From the NCBI GenBank assembly GCA_963760435.1, contig CAVXDE010000025.1, positions 1-64,000 of the forward strand: a stretch of 64,000 bases of DNA, in the 5' to 3' direction. Below, piece after piece: positions 52,513 through 62,131 of the stretch; positions within the stretch are counted from its first letter, which is position 1; the number at the start of each line of letters is the position of its first letter. The position numbers and the translations under genes are program-made. The notes under the pieces were generated by a model that did not search any database, had not been told where the DNA came from, and saw nothing but the letters and a program-made list of their open reading frames with translations. This DNA comes from JAFAXD01 sp963760435. GTDB taxonomy: Bacteria; Pseudomonadota; Alphaproteobacteria; Rhizobiales; Xanthobacteraceae.

Positions 52513-54198
52513 TCACTTGTCGAACAGCGCAAAGGTCCACAAGGATACGCCTGTCGGCAGGTTCTCCAGATTAGGATCGCCGGCGCGCTGGGCGTACACG
52601 CCGCCGATTCCACTCATGACGGTGACATACTGTTTTCCGTTTCTTTCCCAGGTGATCGGCTGGCCAACGATCCCTGACGGGGTCTGGAAACTCCACAGGA
52701 TCTTGCCGGTGTCGGCATCGAGCGCCTGAAACTCGCCCGTCATCACGCCGGTGAACACGAGGTTGCTGCCGGTCACCATGGTCGAGGAAAAGTTCGGACT
52801 CTTGTAGGGCGTCTCCCATTTTGATTTTCCGGTCAGCGGATCGACCGCCTTGAGGAAGCCACGCACATTGGGATCATCAGTAACGGTGGTTCGCTTGACG
52901 GTTCCGGGCCCAGACGGCTTTCCGGGTGCCAGCTTGGGCGGATCGGGAGCCTGGTAGGTCATCCCCACGTGGATCGTGTTGATGTAGAGCATCCCGGTCC
53001 GCGGGCTGAACGACATGTGCTGCCAGTTGGTCACGCCGGAGACCGATGGCCAGACCGTGACGGTCCTGCCTTCGAGCGCGCCTTTCAGCACATCTGTGCC
53101 AATAGGACGTCCCGTTTCGCGATCAACACCATCCGCCCAGTTGACCTTGCCGTACGCATTGGCGGCGATCAGCCGTCCGTCCTTGGCATCCAGCACGTAG
53201 AGGAAGCCACTGCGGTTCGCTTGCATGACGACCTTACGTGGACTGCCATCGACGTTGATCGTGGCAATGACCGGCGTCTGCACCGCATCGTAATCGAACG
53301 GGTCTTGCGGCGTTGCCTGGTAGTACCAGACCCGCTCTCCGGTCTTCGGCCGGATGGCAAAAATCGAGTTGGTGAAGAGATTGTCGCCCTTACGGGCACG
53401 CGGATTCCAAGGGGCCGGATTGCCGATCCCCCAATAGACGAGATCAAGCTCAGGATCATAGGTGCCGGTGACCCAGCTGCTGCCGCCGCCCGTCAGCGCG
53501 GAATTGCCTTCCCAGGTCTCCGAGCCGGGCTCGCCTTTGACCGGGATCGTGTAAAGCCGCCACAGGTGATTGCCGGTTTTCGCGTCGTACCCTTCCACCA
53601 AGCCGCGATGGCTGTATTCGGCGCCAGCGACCCCCATGATCACCACGCCGTCCACGATCAACGGCGCGCCGGTCATGGCGTAGCCGTTGGCATGGGTCAC
53701 GGGATCCGGTGATTTGGCGGTCCAAACCTCCTTGCCGGTCGCGGCATCGAGCGCAACTAGGCGATCATCCATCAGCGCGCGGATAATCATGCCCTCGTAG
53801 ATCGCAGCGCCGCGGTTGACGATGCCGCAACAAACAACGCGCAACGTCTCCGGCGGATAGTCGTGAATGACGCGCCAGATCTGCTTACCGGATAGTGCGT
53901 CCACGGCGACCGTTGCGTTGTGGGTCGTTACGTAGATCACGCCATCCTTGACCAGGGGGAACCCTTCGCCGCCTTGCAGGTCAGCCAGCGAATAGGCCCA
54001 AACCGGCACAAGCCGGCTCACGTTCTCCTTGTTGATCTGGGTGAGCGGACTGAACCGTTGTCCAGAATAACCCATCCCATAGACCAGCACGTCGCCGGTC
54101 GTGCCCGCGTCGGCCTTCAGGTCCTGGGATGTCTGTGCAAGTGCAGAAACACTGGAAAGGGCGAAGATCACCGCCCCCGCACATGCGGATCGCTTCAT
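52513..54198 (-). CDS. PQQ-dependent alcohol dehydrogenase, lanthanide-type signature
   Basis: A 561-residue periplasmic quinoprotein with a signal peptide (CAGAVIFALSSVSALA) and an eight-bladed propeller. Visible landmarks are the vicinal Cys123-Cys124 (VVCCGIV), metal ligands Glu194 (AGAEY) and Asn260 (GIGNPAPW), catalytic Asp302 and an extra Asp304 (FDYDAV). The second Asp marks lanthanide-dependent members (XoxF/ExaF types) as opposed to calcium ones. It oxidises alcohols and passes electrons to the cytochrome c downstream. No PQQ biosynthesis gene is in view. Confidence 0.85.
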   Translation of the reverse strand: MKRSACAGAVIFALSSVSALAQTSQDLKADAGTTGDVLVYGMGYSGQRFSPLTQINKENVSRLVPVWAYSLADLQGGEGFPLVKDGVIYVTTHNATVAVDALSGKQIWRVIHDYPPETLRVVCCGIVNRGAAIYEGMIIRALMDDRLVALDAATGKEVWTAKSPDPVTHANGYAMTGAPLIVDGVVIMGVAGAEYSHRGLVEGYDAKTGNHLWRLYTIPVKGEPGSETWEGNSALTGGGSSWVTGTYDPELDLVYWGIGNPAPWNPRARKGDNLFTNSIFAIRPKTGERVWYYQATPQDPFDYDAVQTPVIATINVDGSPRKVVMQANRSGFLYVLDAKDGRLIAANAYGKVNWADGVDRETGRPIGTDVLKGALEGRTVTVWPSVSGVTNWQHMSFSPRTGMLYINTIHVGMTYQAPDPPKLAPGKPSGPGTVKRTTVTDDPNVRGFLKAVDPLTGKSKWETPYKSPNFSSTMVTGSNLVFTGVMTGEFQALDADTGKILWSFQTPSGIVGQPITWERNGKQYVTVMSGIGGVYAQRAGDPNLENLPTGVSLWTFALFDK

Positions 54199-54376
54199 GG
54201 GTCGCCTCCCTAGTCATATAATTTTGCAGCAACTCTAATGAGTTTTTGAATAACTCCAATCCATCTAAATGCTCATGGCAGGCTTGCTTCGGCGGCACGC
54301 GCCCAACCGAGTCAGGCTTGACCTGAGGCGCTCGGTTCGAAAAGCTCCCTCCAAATTAATGGAGGAACGTTCACCG

Positions 54377-55571
54377 ATGGCCAATCGCATCATGACCACA
54401 CACGTGGGCAGCCTGATCCGCCCGCCAAAATTCGTCGAGATCCTGCACAAGCTGGAGAACAAGGAGCCGGTCGAGCCGGGTCTCTACGACAAGACACTGA
54501 CCGAGTCGGTTGCGGAGGTGGTGCGCCAGCAGGCCGAGGCGAATGTCGACATCGTCAGCGACGGCGAGTTCGGCAAGGGCCGCAACTGGGCGTTCTACGT
54601 GCACGGGCGGCTCTCGGGCATGCACACACGGCCGATGACGCCCGAGGAGCTGAAGGATCCGCTGGCGTCAGTCGGCGGCGGCCGCGATCGCGAAGCATTC
54701 CCGGAGTACTACGCCGAAGCCGACAAGGCGACCGGGCTCGCGTCGCGGCTCGGCAGCCGCTTCGTCTGCAACGGGCCGATTACGTATGTGGGGCAAAAGG
54801 AGTTGCAGCGCGACATCGACAACCTCAAGGCTGCCGTCGCCAAGGTGAAGGTCGAGGGTGCGTTCCTGCCGGTGGTGGCGCCAGCGAGCGCGCTTGCCCA
54901 ACGTGAAGGATGAGCACTACGGCGATGAGAAGAAGTTGTTGTTCGCGCTCGCTGACGCGCTGCGGGTCGAATACAAGACGATCGTCGATGCCGGGCTCTA
55001 CGTGCAGATCGACGATGCGTTCTTCCCCTACATGCAGGAAAAGCTCTGCCCGCCGATGACGCTCGCGCAATATCGGCAATGGGCGCAGCTGCGCATCGAC
55101 GCGCTCAACCGCGCGCTCGAGGGCATTCCGCTGGAGAAATCGCGCTACCACATCTGCTGGGGCAGCTGGAGCGGACCGCACATGTTCGACGTGCCGCTCA
55201 AGGACATCGTCGACATCATGCTGCAGGTGAACGTCGGCGCTTACAGTTTCGAAGCCGCCAACGTGCGCCACGAGCACGAATGGAAGGTGTGGAAGACGGC
55301 GAAGCTTCCCGCCGGCAAGAAGATCCTGCCCGGCGTGATCAGTCACGCCACCAACGTGGTCGAGCATCCCGAGCTGATTGCGGAGCGGCTGGTGCGCTTC
55401 GCCAATCTGGTTGGCCGCGAGAACGTGATGGCCTCGACCGACTGCGGCTTTGCGCAGAGCCCGTTTGCCCGCCGCGTGCATCCCTCGATCATGTGGGCGA
55501 AGCTCAAGTGCATGGCCGAGGGCGCGCGGCTCGCCACGCAGGAGCTCTGGGGCAAGCAGGCGGCGGCGTGA
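54377..55571 (+). CDS. MetE C-terminal-like zinc methyltransferase (short form) 2, frameshifted
   Basis: About 397 residues. The start is MTTHVGSLIRPPKF-like after ATG 54377 (GGAGGA upstream). The zinc ligands fit H-x-C in YHICWGSWSG, Glu in YSFEAANVRH and Cys in ASTDCGFAQ. One extra C near 54897 splits the gene; removing it joins APASALA to NVKDEHYGDEKK. Like the gene at 48221 it lacks the MetE N-terminal half. It probably transfers a methyl or alkyl group; no partner is evident. Confidence 0.75.
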
Positions 55572-56742
55572 TTACTCTCGTGCCGGCAGGGCGTGATCGA
55601 GCCATTGCTCGATCACGGCGGCGCTGTCCTTGTTGTTCTTCTCGACCATCAACATGTGGCTGTTGCCGTGGATGCCGCGGTCGGCCAACCGGATGAAAGT
55701 CGGCTTCACCCCCGCCTGCTCCAGATACTTGACGGTGCAGTGATCATAGGGCGCGTGGTAGGACGCTTCGCTCGAGAGCACCAGGATCGGCATCGTCAAG
55801 TTCGAGGCAACTGCCGCGGCGGATCCTGCTGCAGCCAGCAGCGCACAAGGTCAGGGCCGTCAGCCTTGTCCTGTTGCACGATCTGCAGATCTGACGGCGC
55901 GCTCACGGCCGGTGCGTAGGTCAGCGGCAGGATCGAGATTCCATACGGTAACGCGAGCGGGCCCTGCTTGAACCAGTCGGGCGCGCCGATGAACTCGACC
56001 TGATAGAACGGCGGACCGTTCGGCTCGATCGCCGAGGATTGCCTTGACCAGATCGGGCCGCGCATCGGCAACCGGCCAGGTGAATGCGCCAGCCTGCGAA
56101 TGGGTCAGGAGGATCGACGGGCCGATCTTCTCCATGAGGGCGATCAGCGCATCGCGGTTGAGCGGCTGCTGCTGATTGAAGTCTTCGATCGCCGGCAGCT
56201 GGCTCATGGCGAGCTGCAAGGTTGCGGGATCATCCGCCGCGCCGGTTCCCGGCCACTGGGTGTGCAGCGTCGCCTGCGGCCAGAGCTTGAACTTTTCCTG
56301 CGAGACGAAGCGCGAAGCGGAATTGGAACGCTCCGAGTTGCGCATCGGCCCGCTTGCGGCGGTGAGAAATCCGGAGCGGCCGCGTCCGGGCTGATCGACC
56401 ACATAGACCGCATACCCGCGGCGGACGAAATATTGCGCCCACCCTTCGCGCCCGTCCGGCGTGCCGGTGTAGTTGGTGCCGGACATGGAGCCGCCGTGCA
56501 CCATGATGATCGGATAGGGATGTGTCTGGTGCGCGGGGATTTTGATCTCGACATACATCTGGCCATAGAAATATTCGCGGCCGTCGACCTGCATGGTCTT
56601 GCCGCCGACGTACATGAAGCCGTCGCGCGCGAGCTCGAGCGGCGGCTCGGCGGCGTGTGCGCTTGTCAGGCCGAGCCCCAGAGCGGCCGCGATGCCGAGC
56701 GCGCGAGCCCGTAGGCGCGGATACTGCGATCCCGTGCTTCAT
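55572..56742 (-). CDS. Secreted alpha/beta hydrolase, three frameshifts
   Basis: About 389 residues. The signal peptide is split at about 56720 (MKHGIAVS joined to ALGIAAALGLGLTSAHA). The fold has PIIMVHGGSMSGTNY (oxyanion HGG), the nucleophile elbow LLTHSQAGAFTWP, and a C-terminal His probably in IHGNSHMLM. Further breaks lie near 56035 and 55830. ATG 56742 follows GGGAGGA. It probably hydrolyses an ester in the periplasm. Conserved pieces in all frames suggest sequence errors, but a decaying gene cannot be excluded. Confidence 0.65.
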
Positions 56743-56876
56743 GAAGTTCCTCCCTGTGTTGCGCTGGAGAGTAGAGCAGGTTCTGGCACACGGCACGACC
56801 CTCGGGGCAATCTGGCGGGATTTGCGCCTGTGCATGGCTTGGGATACGCGATGGGTTCCAGAGGCCGGAGCAGCCC

Positions 56877-57650
56877 ATGAGCGACCAGAGCATCATCACT
56901 GAAACCAAGGGCAAGGTTGGCATCATCAGGCTCAACCGGCCGCAAGCGCTCAATGCGCTCAACGCCGCGCTGATGCGCGAACTCGGCGCAGCGGTCGCGG
57001 CCTACGAGGCCGATCCGGCGATTTCCTGCATGCTCATCACCGGCTCGGAGAAAGCGTTTGCAGCCGGCGCCGACATCAAGGAGATGGCGGACAAGAGCTT
57101 TCTCGAAGCCTACATGGACGACTTCTGCGGGCCTTGGCACCAGGTCGCGCAGGCACGCAAGCCGGTGATCGCCGCAGTCGCGGGTTTTGCGCTCGGCGGC
57201 GGCTGCGAACTCGCCATGCAGTGCGACCTCATCATCGCGGCCGATACGGCGAAGTTCGGCCAGCCCGAGATCAAGCTCGGCATCATTCCGGGCATTGGCG
57301 GCACGCAGCGACTGACGCACGCGGTGGGCAAAGCCAAGGCGATGGACCTCTGCCTGACGGGGCGCATGATGGATGCGGCCGAGGCCGAGCGCGCCGGGCT
57401 CGTGGCGCGGGTCGTGCCGGCGGCGAGCCTGATGGAGGAGGCCATGAAGGTTGCCGAGACCATCGCGGCGATGTCGCTGCCGGCGCTGATGGTCGCCAAG
57501 GAGGCCGTCAACCGCGCGTTCGAGACGACGCTCGCAGAAGGCATTCGCTTCGAGCGCCGCACCTTTCACGCGCTGTTTGCCACGCACGACCAGAAGGAAG
57601 GCATGCACGCGTTCGTGGAGAAGCGCCCGGCGAAGTTTGAGAACAGGTAG
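56877..57650 (+). CDS. Enoyl-CoA hydratase
   Basis: A 257-residue crotonase-fold enzyme. The oxyanion motif is AAGADIKEM, and the two catalytic Glu are in GGGCELAMQCD and FGQPEIKLGIIPG, both present as in true hydratases. It adds water to trans-2-enoyl-CoA in fatty acid or aromatic CoA beta-oxidation. The ThiF-like gene starts 7 bases after its stop. Confidence 0.88.
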   Translation: MSDQSIITETKGKVGIIRLNRPQALNALNAALMRELGAAVAAYEADPAISCMLITGSEKAFAAGADIKEMADKSFLEAYMDDFCGPWHQVAQARKPVIAAVAGFALGGGCELAMQCDLIIAADTAKFGQPEIKLGIIPGIGGTQRLTHAVGKAKAMDLCLTGRMMDAAEAERAGLVARVVPAASLMEEAMKVAETIAAMSLPALMVAKEAVNRAFETTLAEGIRFERRTFHALFATHDQKEGMHAFVEKRPAKFENR

Positions 57651-57656
57651 GCAAGG

Positions 57657-58473
57657 GTGAGCCTCAGCGACGCGGAGCTTGAACGCTATGCCCGCCACAT
57701 CGTCATGCGCGAGATCGGCGGCCCGGGACAGGCTGCGCTCAAACAAGCGCGCGTGTTGGTGATCGGCGCCGGCGGACTTGGCGCCCCGGCGCTGCTCTAT
57801 CTGGCGGCGGCGGGAGTCGGAGCACCTGGGTGTCATTGATGATGACGTCGTGTCGCTCTCCAATCTGCAGCGGCAAGTGATTCATGCGACGGCAGACGTC
57901 GGACGCCCGAAGGTCGAGACCGCCGCTGCGGCGGTCGAGCGACTGAATCCACATGTCGCGATCGAGACGCACGCGGCGCGGCTCAGCGCTGACAATGCGC
58001 TCGATTTGATCTCGCGCTATGATCTCGTCGCCGATGGATCGGACAATTTCGAAACGCGCTATCTGGTGGCGGATGCGTGCTACTTCGCCAAGAAGCCGCT
58101 GGTGACCGCAGCAGTTGGCATCTTCGACGGCACGCTCACCACCATCCGGGCGCACGAGCGCGGCGCCGATGGCCGGCCTAATCCGAGCTATCGCTGTTTG
58201 TTTCCCGAGCCGCCGCCCCCCGGCACGGTGCCGCTCTGCGCTGAAGCAGGAATCCTCGGCGCGCTCACCGGCGTGCTCGGCTCGTTGATGGCGCTGGAAG
58301 TCATCCGCGAGATCGTCGGTTTCGGCGAGGGACTGGTCGGGCGTTTGTTGATGATCGATGCGCGCTCGATGCGGTTCGAAACGCTGACCTACGCGTGGGA
58401 TCCGAGTAATCCGCTTAACGGCGAGAAGCCGACGATCAAACAATTAGGACCATCAACTAGGCCCTCATCCTGA
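57657..58473 (+). CDS. MoeB/ThiF/HesA adenylyltransferase, frameshifted
   Basis: About 271 residues. It begins with ELERYARHIVMREIGGPGQ, has the nucleotide motif VLVIGAGGLGAPALLYL, then GVIDDDVVSLSNLQRQV and DNFETRYLV. It activates the C-terminus of a ubiquitin-like sulfur carrier (MoaD or ThiS) with ATP. The usual Cys-x2-Cys zinc sites are reduced (RCLFP, PLCAEAG). One extra base near 57825 splits it. GTG 57657 follows GGCAAGG. The carrier gene is not in the window. Confidence 0.75.
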
Positions 58474-58590
58474 GGAACATGCGCGCGTTAGCGCGCATGT
58501 GTCTCGAAGGATGGCCACAGGCGACGCTATTGCATTTTGCCATCCTTCGAGACGCATCCGCGCATCGCGCGGACGCTCCTCAGGATGAGG
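58462..58590. repeat. Palindromic repeat C3 (CCCTCATCCTGAGGAGC family)
   Basis: A 129-base palindrome with arms CCCTCATCCTGAGGA / TCCTCAGGATGAGG and a central GCGCGCGTTAGCGCGC hairpin. It overlaps the end of the ThiF-like gene and precedes the convergent small secreted gene. Confidence 0.85.
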
Positions 58591-58599
58591 TCCAAACAA

Positions 58600-58956
58600 T
58601 TACTTGCTCCAGCTCGCCTTCATGCTCGGGCCCTGCATGACCGACCATTTGTTGTCGCCGGCGGGAACGAGCGTGTAGCAATGCTGTTTCTCCCCCTTCC
58701 AGGTGGTGCAGAACCCATCCTTAGAGAGTTTCCAGGTGCCCTCGCCCTTGGCGCCGTAGTTTCCGGCCGGCGTTCGCGTCACCTTGCCGTCCTGGGTGAA
58801 CACCATCTTGAACTTGAGACCCGTCGGCGTGGCAGCGGTGAATTCCTGCCCGTCGAAAAACGTTGTCTTGATGTTGTCGGGCGTGAGCTTGTCCGCCGCG
58901 AAGCCCTGGGTCGCCAACAGCGCGCCCAGGAAGCTTCCCATGATTGCTCCCCGCAT
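58600..58956 (-). CDS. Small secreted protein, unknown function
   Basis: A 118-residue protein with a signal peptide (MRGAIMGSFLGALLATQGFA) and a mature part with TPTGLKFKMVFTQDGKVTRT and CTTWKGEKQHCYTL, whose two Cys may pair. I do not know a function, though the pattern resembles periplasmic proteins of Rhizobiales. ATG 58956 follows GGGGAACGG; an upstream ATG at 58971 is possible. Confidence 0.65.
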   Translation of the reverse strand: MRGAIMGSFLGALLATQGFAADKLTPDNIKTTFFDGQEFTAATPTGLKFKMVFTQDGKVTRTPAGNYGAKGEGTWKLSKDGFCTTWKGEKQHCYTLVPAGDNKWSVMQGPSMKASWSK

Positions 58957-58997
58957 GGCCGTTCCCCACATCCATTGCGCACCGAAGGTGCGTCTCG

Positions 58998-59999
58998 TTA
59001 CAGCATGGAGGGTAGCACGCGATCGGGGGGTTTGTGTCCATCCATGAACGTCTGGATGTTGATAATCACCTTATTCCCCATATCGACCCGGCCTTCGACC
59101 GTGGCAGAGCCGGTGTGCGGCAGCAGCACCACCTTGCCGGCGCGGGCAAGCTTGACGAGCTTCGGGTTCACCGCCGGCTCATGCTCGAACACGTCGAGGC
59201 CGGCACCGGCGAGTTCGCCCGCCTCGATCATGCGGGCGAGCGCGTTCTCGTCGATCACCTCGCCGCGCGCGGTGTTGACCACATAGGCCGACGGCCGCAG
59301 CAGCTTGAGGCGCCGCGCCGAGAGCAGATGATAGGTGGCCGGCGTGTGCGGGCAATTGATGGAGATGATGTCCATCCGCGCCAGCATCTGATCGAGGCTT
59401 TCCCAGTAGGTCGCCTGCAGCGTCTCCTCGACTTTGGGCGGCAGGCGCCTGCGATTGTGGTAGTGGATCTGCAGGCCGAAGGCGCGCGCCCGCTGCGCGA
59501 CCGCCTGGCCGATACGCCCCATGCCGATGATGCCAAGGCGCTTACCGCCGATGCGGTGACCGAGCATCCAAGTCGGCGACCACCCGGTCCAGTCCTTGTC
59601 ACTGGTCAGCACGCCGGCTCCTTCCGCCAGCCGCCGCGGCACCGCCAGGATGAGCGCCATGGTCATATCGGCGGTGTCCTCGGTGAGGACGCCGGGCGTA
59701 TTGGTCACCGTGATGCCGCGCTGGAGCGCGGTCGCCACGTCGATATTGTCGACGCCGTTGCCGAAATTGGCGATCAGCCGCAGCTGCTCACCCGTCTGCC
59801 CGAGCACCGCCTTGTCGATGCGGTCAGTCACGGTGGGCACCAGCACGTCGGCGGTTTTCACCGCCTCGACGAGCTGCGCCGGGGTGAACGGCTTGTCGTC
59901 GATATTGAGCCGCGCGTCGAACAGCTCGCGCATGCGGGTTTCGATCGTGTCGGGCAATTTGCGCGTCACGATCACCAGAGGTTTCTTGCGGCCAATCAT
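58998..59999 (-). CDS. D-2-hydroxyacid dehydrogenase (glyoxylate/hydroxypyruvate reductase type)
   Basis: A 333-residue NAD(P)-dependent enzyme. The Rossmann motif is LGIIGMGRIGQAVAQRARAF, the substrate Arg region is VVNTARGEVIDENAL, and the Glu/His pair is in VFEHEPAVNPKL and LLPHTGSATV. It interconverts glyoxylate or hydroxypyruvate and the hydroxyacid. ATG 59999 is preferred; an ATG at 60029 is an alternative. Confidence 0.82.
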   Translation of the reverse strand: MIGRKKPLVIVTRKLPDTIETRMRELFDARLNIDDKPFTPAQLVEAVKTADVLVPTVTDRIDKAVLGQTGEQLRLIANFGNGVDNIDVATALQRGITVTNTPGVLTEDTADMTMALILAVPRRLAEGAGVLTSDKDWTGWSPTWMLGHRIGGKRLGIIGMGRIGQAVAQRARAFGLQIHYHNRRRLPPKVEETLQATYWESLDQMLARMDIISINCPHTPATYHLLSARRLKLLRPSAYVVNTARGEVIDENALARMIEAGELAGAGLDVFEHEPAVNPKLVKLARAGKVVLLPHTGSATVEGRVDMGNKVIINIQTFMDGHKPPDRVLPSML

Positions 60000-60192
60000 C
60001 TCGCTCACCCAAGCAAACTTTCCAGCCATGCCGGTAAGATCATTCAGCCGTCCTTAACTGTCGTCATTCGAGATTAGCAGTGTCGAGACCGGCACGGGTG
60101 GGGGTCTGTCCGTCTTAGCAGAACGCCGTCCCGGGACAAAGCACCGGCGGCGGGGAACGCCCCGTGGGAAGGTGCATCGAGGCGTTGTGGCA

Positions 60193-60738
60193 ATGACAGG
60201 GACGGGTCCGCAGAACTGGTTAGCCGGGGTGGTGCTGGCGACTGCGCTCGCGGCAGCGACAGCGCTCGCGGCACCGACAGCCCAGGCCCGTGAGGGCAGC
60301 CAAGGCAGCGGGCTTGCGGTCCCGCGCTTCGTCAGCCTGAAATCGGACAAGGTCAACGTTCACTCAGGCCCCACCCGGGACCACGACGTCACCTGGATCT
60401 ATACGCGCGCCGGTTTGCCGGTCGAAATCACGGCCGAGTACGAGAACTGGCGCCGCGTGCGCGACTGGGAAGGCGCGGAAGGCTGGGTCTATCACTCACT
60501 GCTATCCGGCCGCCGCACCGGGCTGGTGCAGGCCAACCCCAAGACCCACGAGGACTATATCTCAATCTATGCGTCGGCCGACGCGAAGAGCGCGGTAACG
60601 GCGAAGCTCCAGCGCGGGGTGCTGGGCAAGCTCAAGCACTGCACCGGAACTTGGTGCCGAATCATCGGCGACGGCTTCGATGGCTGGGTCGAGCAGGACC
60701 GCCTGTGGGGCGTCTATCCGAACGAAAAGGTCGAATAA
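60193..60738 (+). CDS. Secreted SH3-domain protein
   Basis: A 181-residue exported protein. A signal sequence (VVLATALAAATALAAPTAQA) is followed by two bacterial SH3-like domains (VNVHSGPTRDHDVTWIY and ADAKSAVTAKLQRGV, with GWVYHSLLSG and GWVEQDRLWG). Such domains bind peptidoglycan or other ligands in the periplasm. ATG 60193 follows GAGG; GTG starts at 60172 and 60187 are possible. Confidence 0.75.
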   Translation: MTGTGPQNWLAGVVLATALAAATALAAPTAQAREGSQGSGLAVPRFVSLKSDKVNVHSGPTRDHDVTWIYTRAGLPVEITAEYENWRRVRDWEGAEGWVYHSLLSGRRTGLVQANPKTHEDYISIYASADAKSAVTAKLQRGVLGKLKHCTGTWCRIIGDGFDGWVEQDRLWGVYPNEKVE

Positions 60739-60759
60739 GCCCCACCGTCAAGTTGCTAT

Positions 60760-61254
60760 TCAAGCGCCCTTGCGCTTGAGCCGCACAACGACGTCGACGC
60801 GCGCGACCTCATAGCCCTCCAGCACCTGCGGCAGATCGCCGATGCTCACGCTCGCCGAGGGAATGTCGACCAGCGCGTTCTGGCCTTCGACAAAGAAATG
60901 GTGGTGATCCGACGTGTTGGTGTCGAAATACGTCTTGGAACCGTCAACCGCCACTTGGCGCAACAGCCCGACGTCGGTGAATTGGTTGAGCGTGTTGTAG
61001 ACGGTCGCGAGCGAGACCGGCACGCGGGCGTTGCTTGCTTCCTCGAACAACATCTCGGCTGTGAGGTGGCGGTCGCCCTTGGAGAACAAGAGCCAGCCAA
61101 GCTCCATGCGTTGGCGGGTCGGCCGGAGACCAACTTTACGCAGCATGGCGCGTACATCGTGCCAGGGGCAGCCGTTATTTTCGGCGCGCGCCCCGTCTGC
61201 CTTGATGAAGGCAGCACTTATTGTGTTCGAGGTCAGGGGGCCACGCGGTTGCAT
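60760..61254 (-). CDS. irr: Irr-type Fur-family iron/heme response regulator
   Basis: A 164-residue Fur-superfamily regulator. The N-terminal heme regulatory motif is GCPWHD (residues 28-33), the winged helix has VSLATVYNTLNQFTDVGLL, and the metal/heme region is TSDHHHFFVEG. In rhizobia Irr represses or activates iron and heme genes and is degraded when heme binds. It is divergent from fabA across a 289-base gap, as is typical of Bradyrhizobium-type genomes. Confidence 0.9.
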   Translation of the reverse strand: MQPRGPLTSNTISAAFIKADGARAENNGCPWHDVRAMLRKVGLRPTRQRMELGWLLFSKGDRHLTAEMLFEEASNARVPVSLATVYNTLNQFTDVGLLRQVAVDGSKTYFDTNTSDHHHFFVEGQNALVDIPSASVSIGDLPQVLEGYEVARVDVVVRLKRKGA

Positions 61255-61543
61255 CGGTTTTACGCCGTTTCCTTGAGGGCGCTAAGTCTTTGATAACTCA
61301 CGCCGAGATTTCACATTTTGACCCTATATCGCTGGTCCCGGGTTTTTGCAACTATTTCGCAACAAGGACTGCCATGCATTAGAGGTATTCTTGGTTGGCT
61401 GCGGCGCGAGACTCTCGAACTGCCATAACGAACATTGTGCAGTGCGAGCTTGCCCACGCGCCGTTGTTCCCATGAGGTCCGGTGTGATAGGGACATTCCC
61501 GGCGCCGCATAACGGCCCTAGAGAATTTTAAGGTGGGACCGGA
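61255..61543. promoter_or_regulatory. Divergent irr/fabA intergenic region
   Basis: A 289-base region with no credible gene that must hold the irr and fabA promoters. An AT-rich segment near 61348-61370 has GCAACTATTTCGCAAC-like repeats that could be a regulator site, but I cannot assign one. The fabA ribosome site GGTGGGA precedes ATG 61544. Confidence 0.35.
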
Positions 61544-62071
61544 ATGGAGTACCGGCGTTCAAGTTTCGAATACGAGGACCTTTTGTCCTGCGGACGCGGC
61601 GAGCTGTTCGTCGAAGGGCCGCAATTGCCGCTGCCGCCGATGCTCATGTTCGATCGCATCGCGGAGATTGCCGAGGCCGGCGGTGAGCACGGGAAAGGCA
61701 TGGTGCGAGCCGAGCTCGTGGTGAAGCCCGACCTCTGGTTCTTTCCCTGCCACTTCAAAGGCGATCCAGTCATGCCGGGTTGCCTTGGTCTCGATGCGTT
61801 GTGGCAACTGGTCGGCTTTTTCCTGGGCTGGCTCGGCGGGCACGGCAAGGGGCGCGCGCTCGGGCTCGGGCAGCTCAAGTTTTCCGGGCAAGTCCTCCCG
61901 ACGGTGAAGCAGGTGGTGTACGGGATCGATATCAAACGAGTCATGCGGTCCAAGCTTGTGCTTGGCGTTGCCGACGGTTGGCTCTCTGCCGACGGCTCGG
62001 TGATCTACCGCGCCTTCGATCTCAAGGTCGGATTGTTCCGCGAGGGTGCGGAGCTGCAGGCAAACGCCTAG
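61544..62071 (+). CDS. fabA: 3-hydroxydecanoyl-ACP dehydratase/isomerase
   Basis: A 175-residue hot-dog fold enzyme with the catalytic His and Asp in FPCHFKGDPVMPGCLGLDAL. It dehydrates 3-hydroxydecanoyl-ACP and isomerises it to the cis-3 form, beginning anaerobic unsaturated fatty acid synthesis. The dehydratase and isomerase residues match FabA more than FabZ. It precedes fabB, and the pair makes unsaturated acyl-ACP. Confidence 0.93.
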   Translation: MEYRRSSFEYEDLLSCGRGELFVEGPQLPLPPMLMFDRIAEIAEAGGEHGKGMVRAELVVKPDLWFFPCHFKGDPVMPGCLGLDALWQLVGFFLGWLGGHGKGRALGLGQLKFSGQVLPTVKQVVYGIDIKRVMRSKLVLGVADGWLSADGSVIYRAFDLKVGLFREGAELQANA

Positions 62072-62131
62072 GCCGGCTCCTATATGTGCGGACAGCGCCA
62101 CTGAAGGCGCGGAGTCATACGAGAGGCGTCC

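Noticed and set aside
61348..61370. Irr or Fur box upstream of irr
   Set aside because: Only a short GCAAC/GCAAC-like repeat is seen; it does not match an iron control element I can state with confidence.
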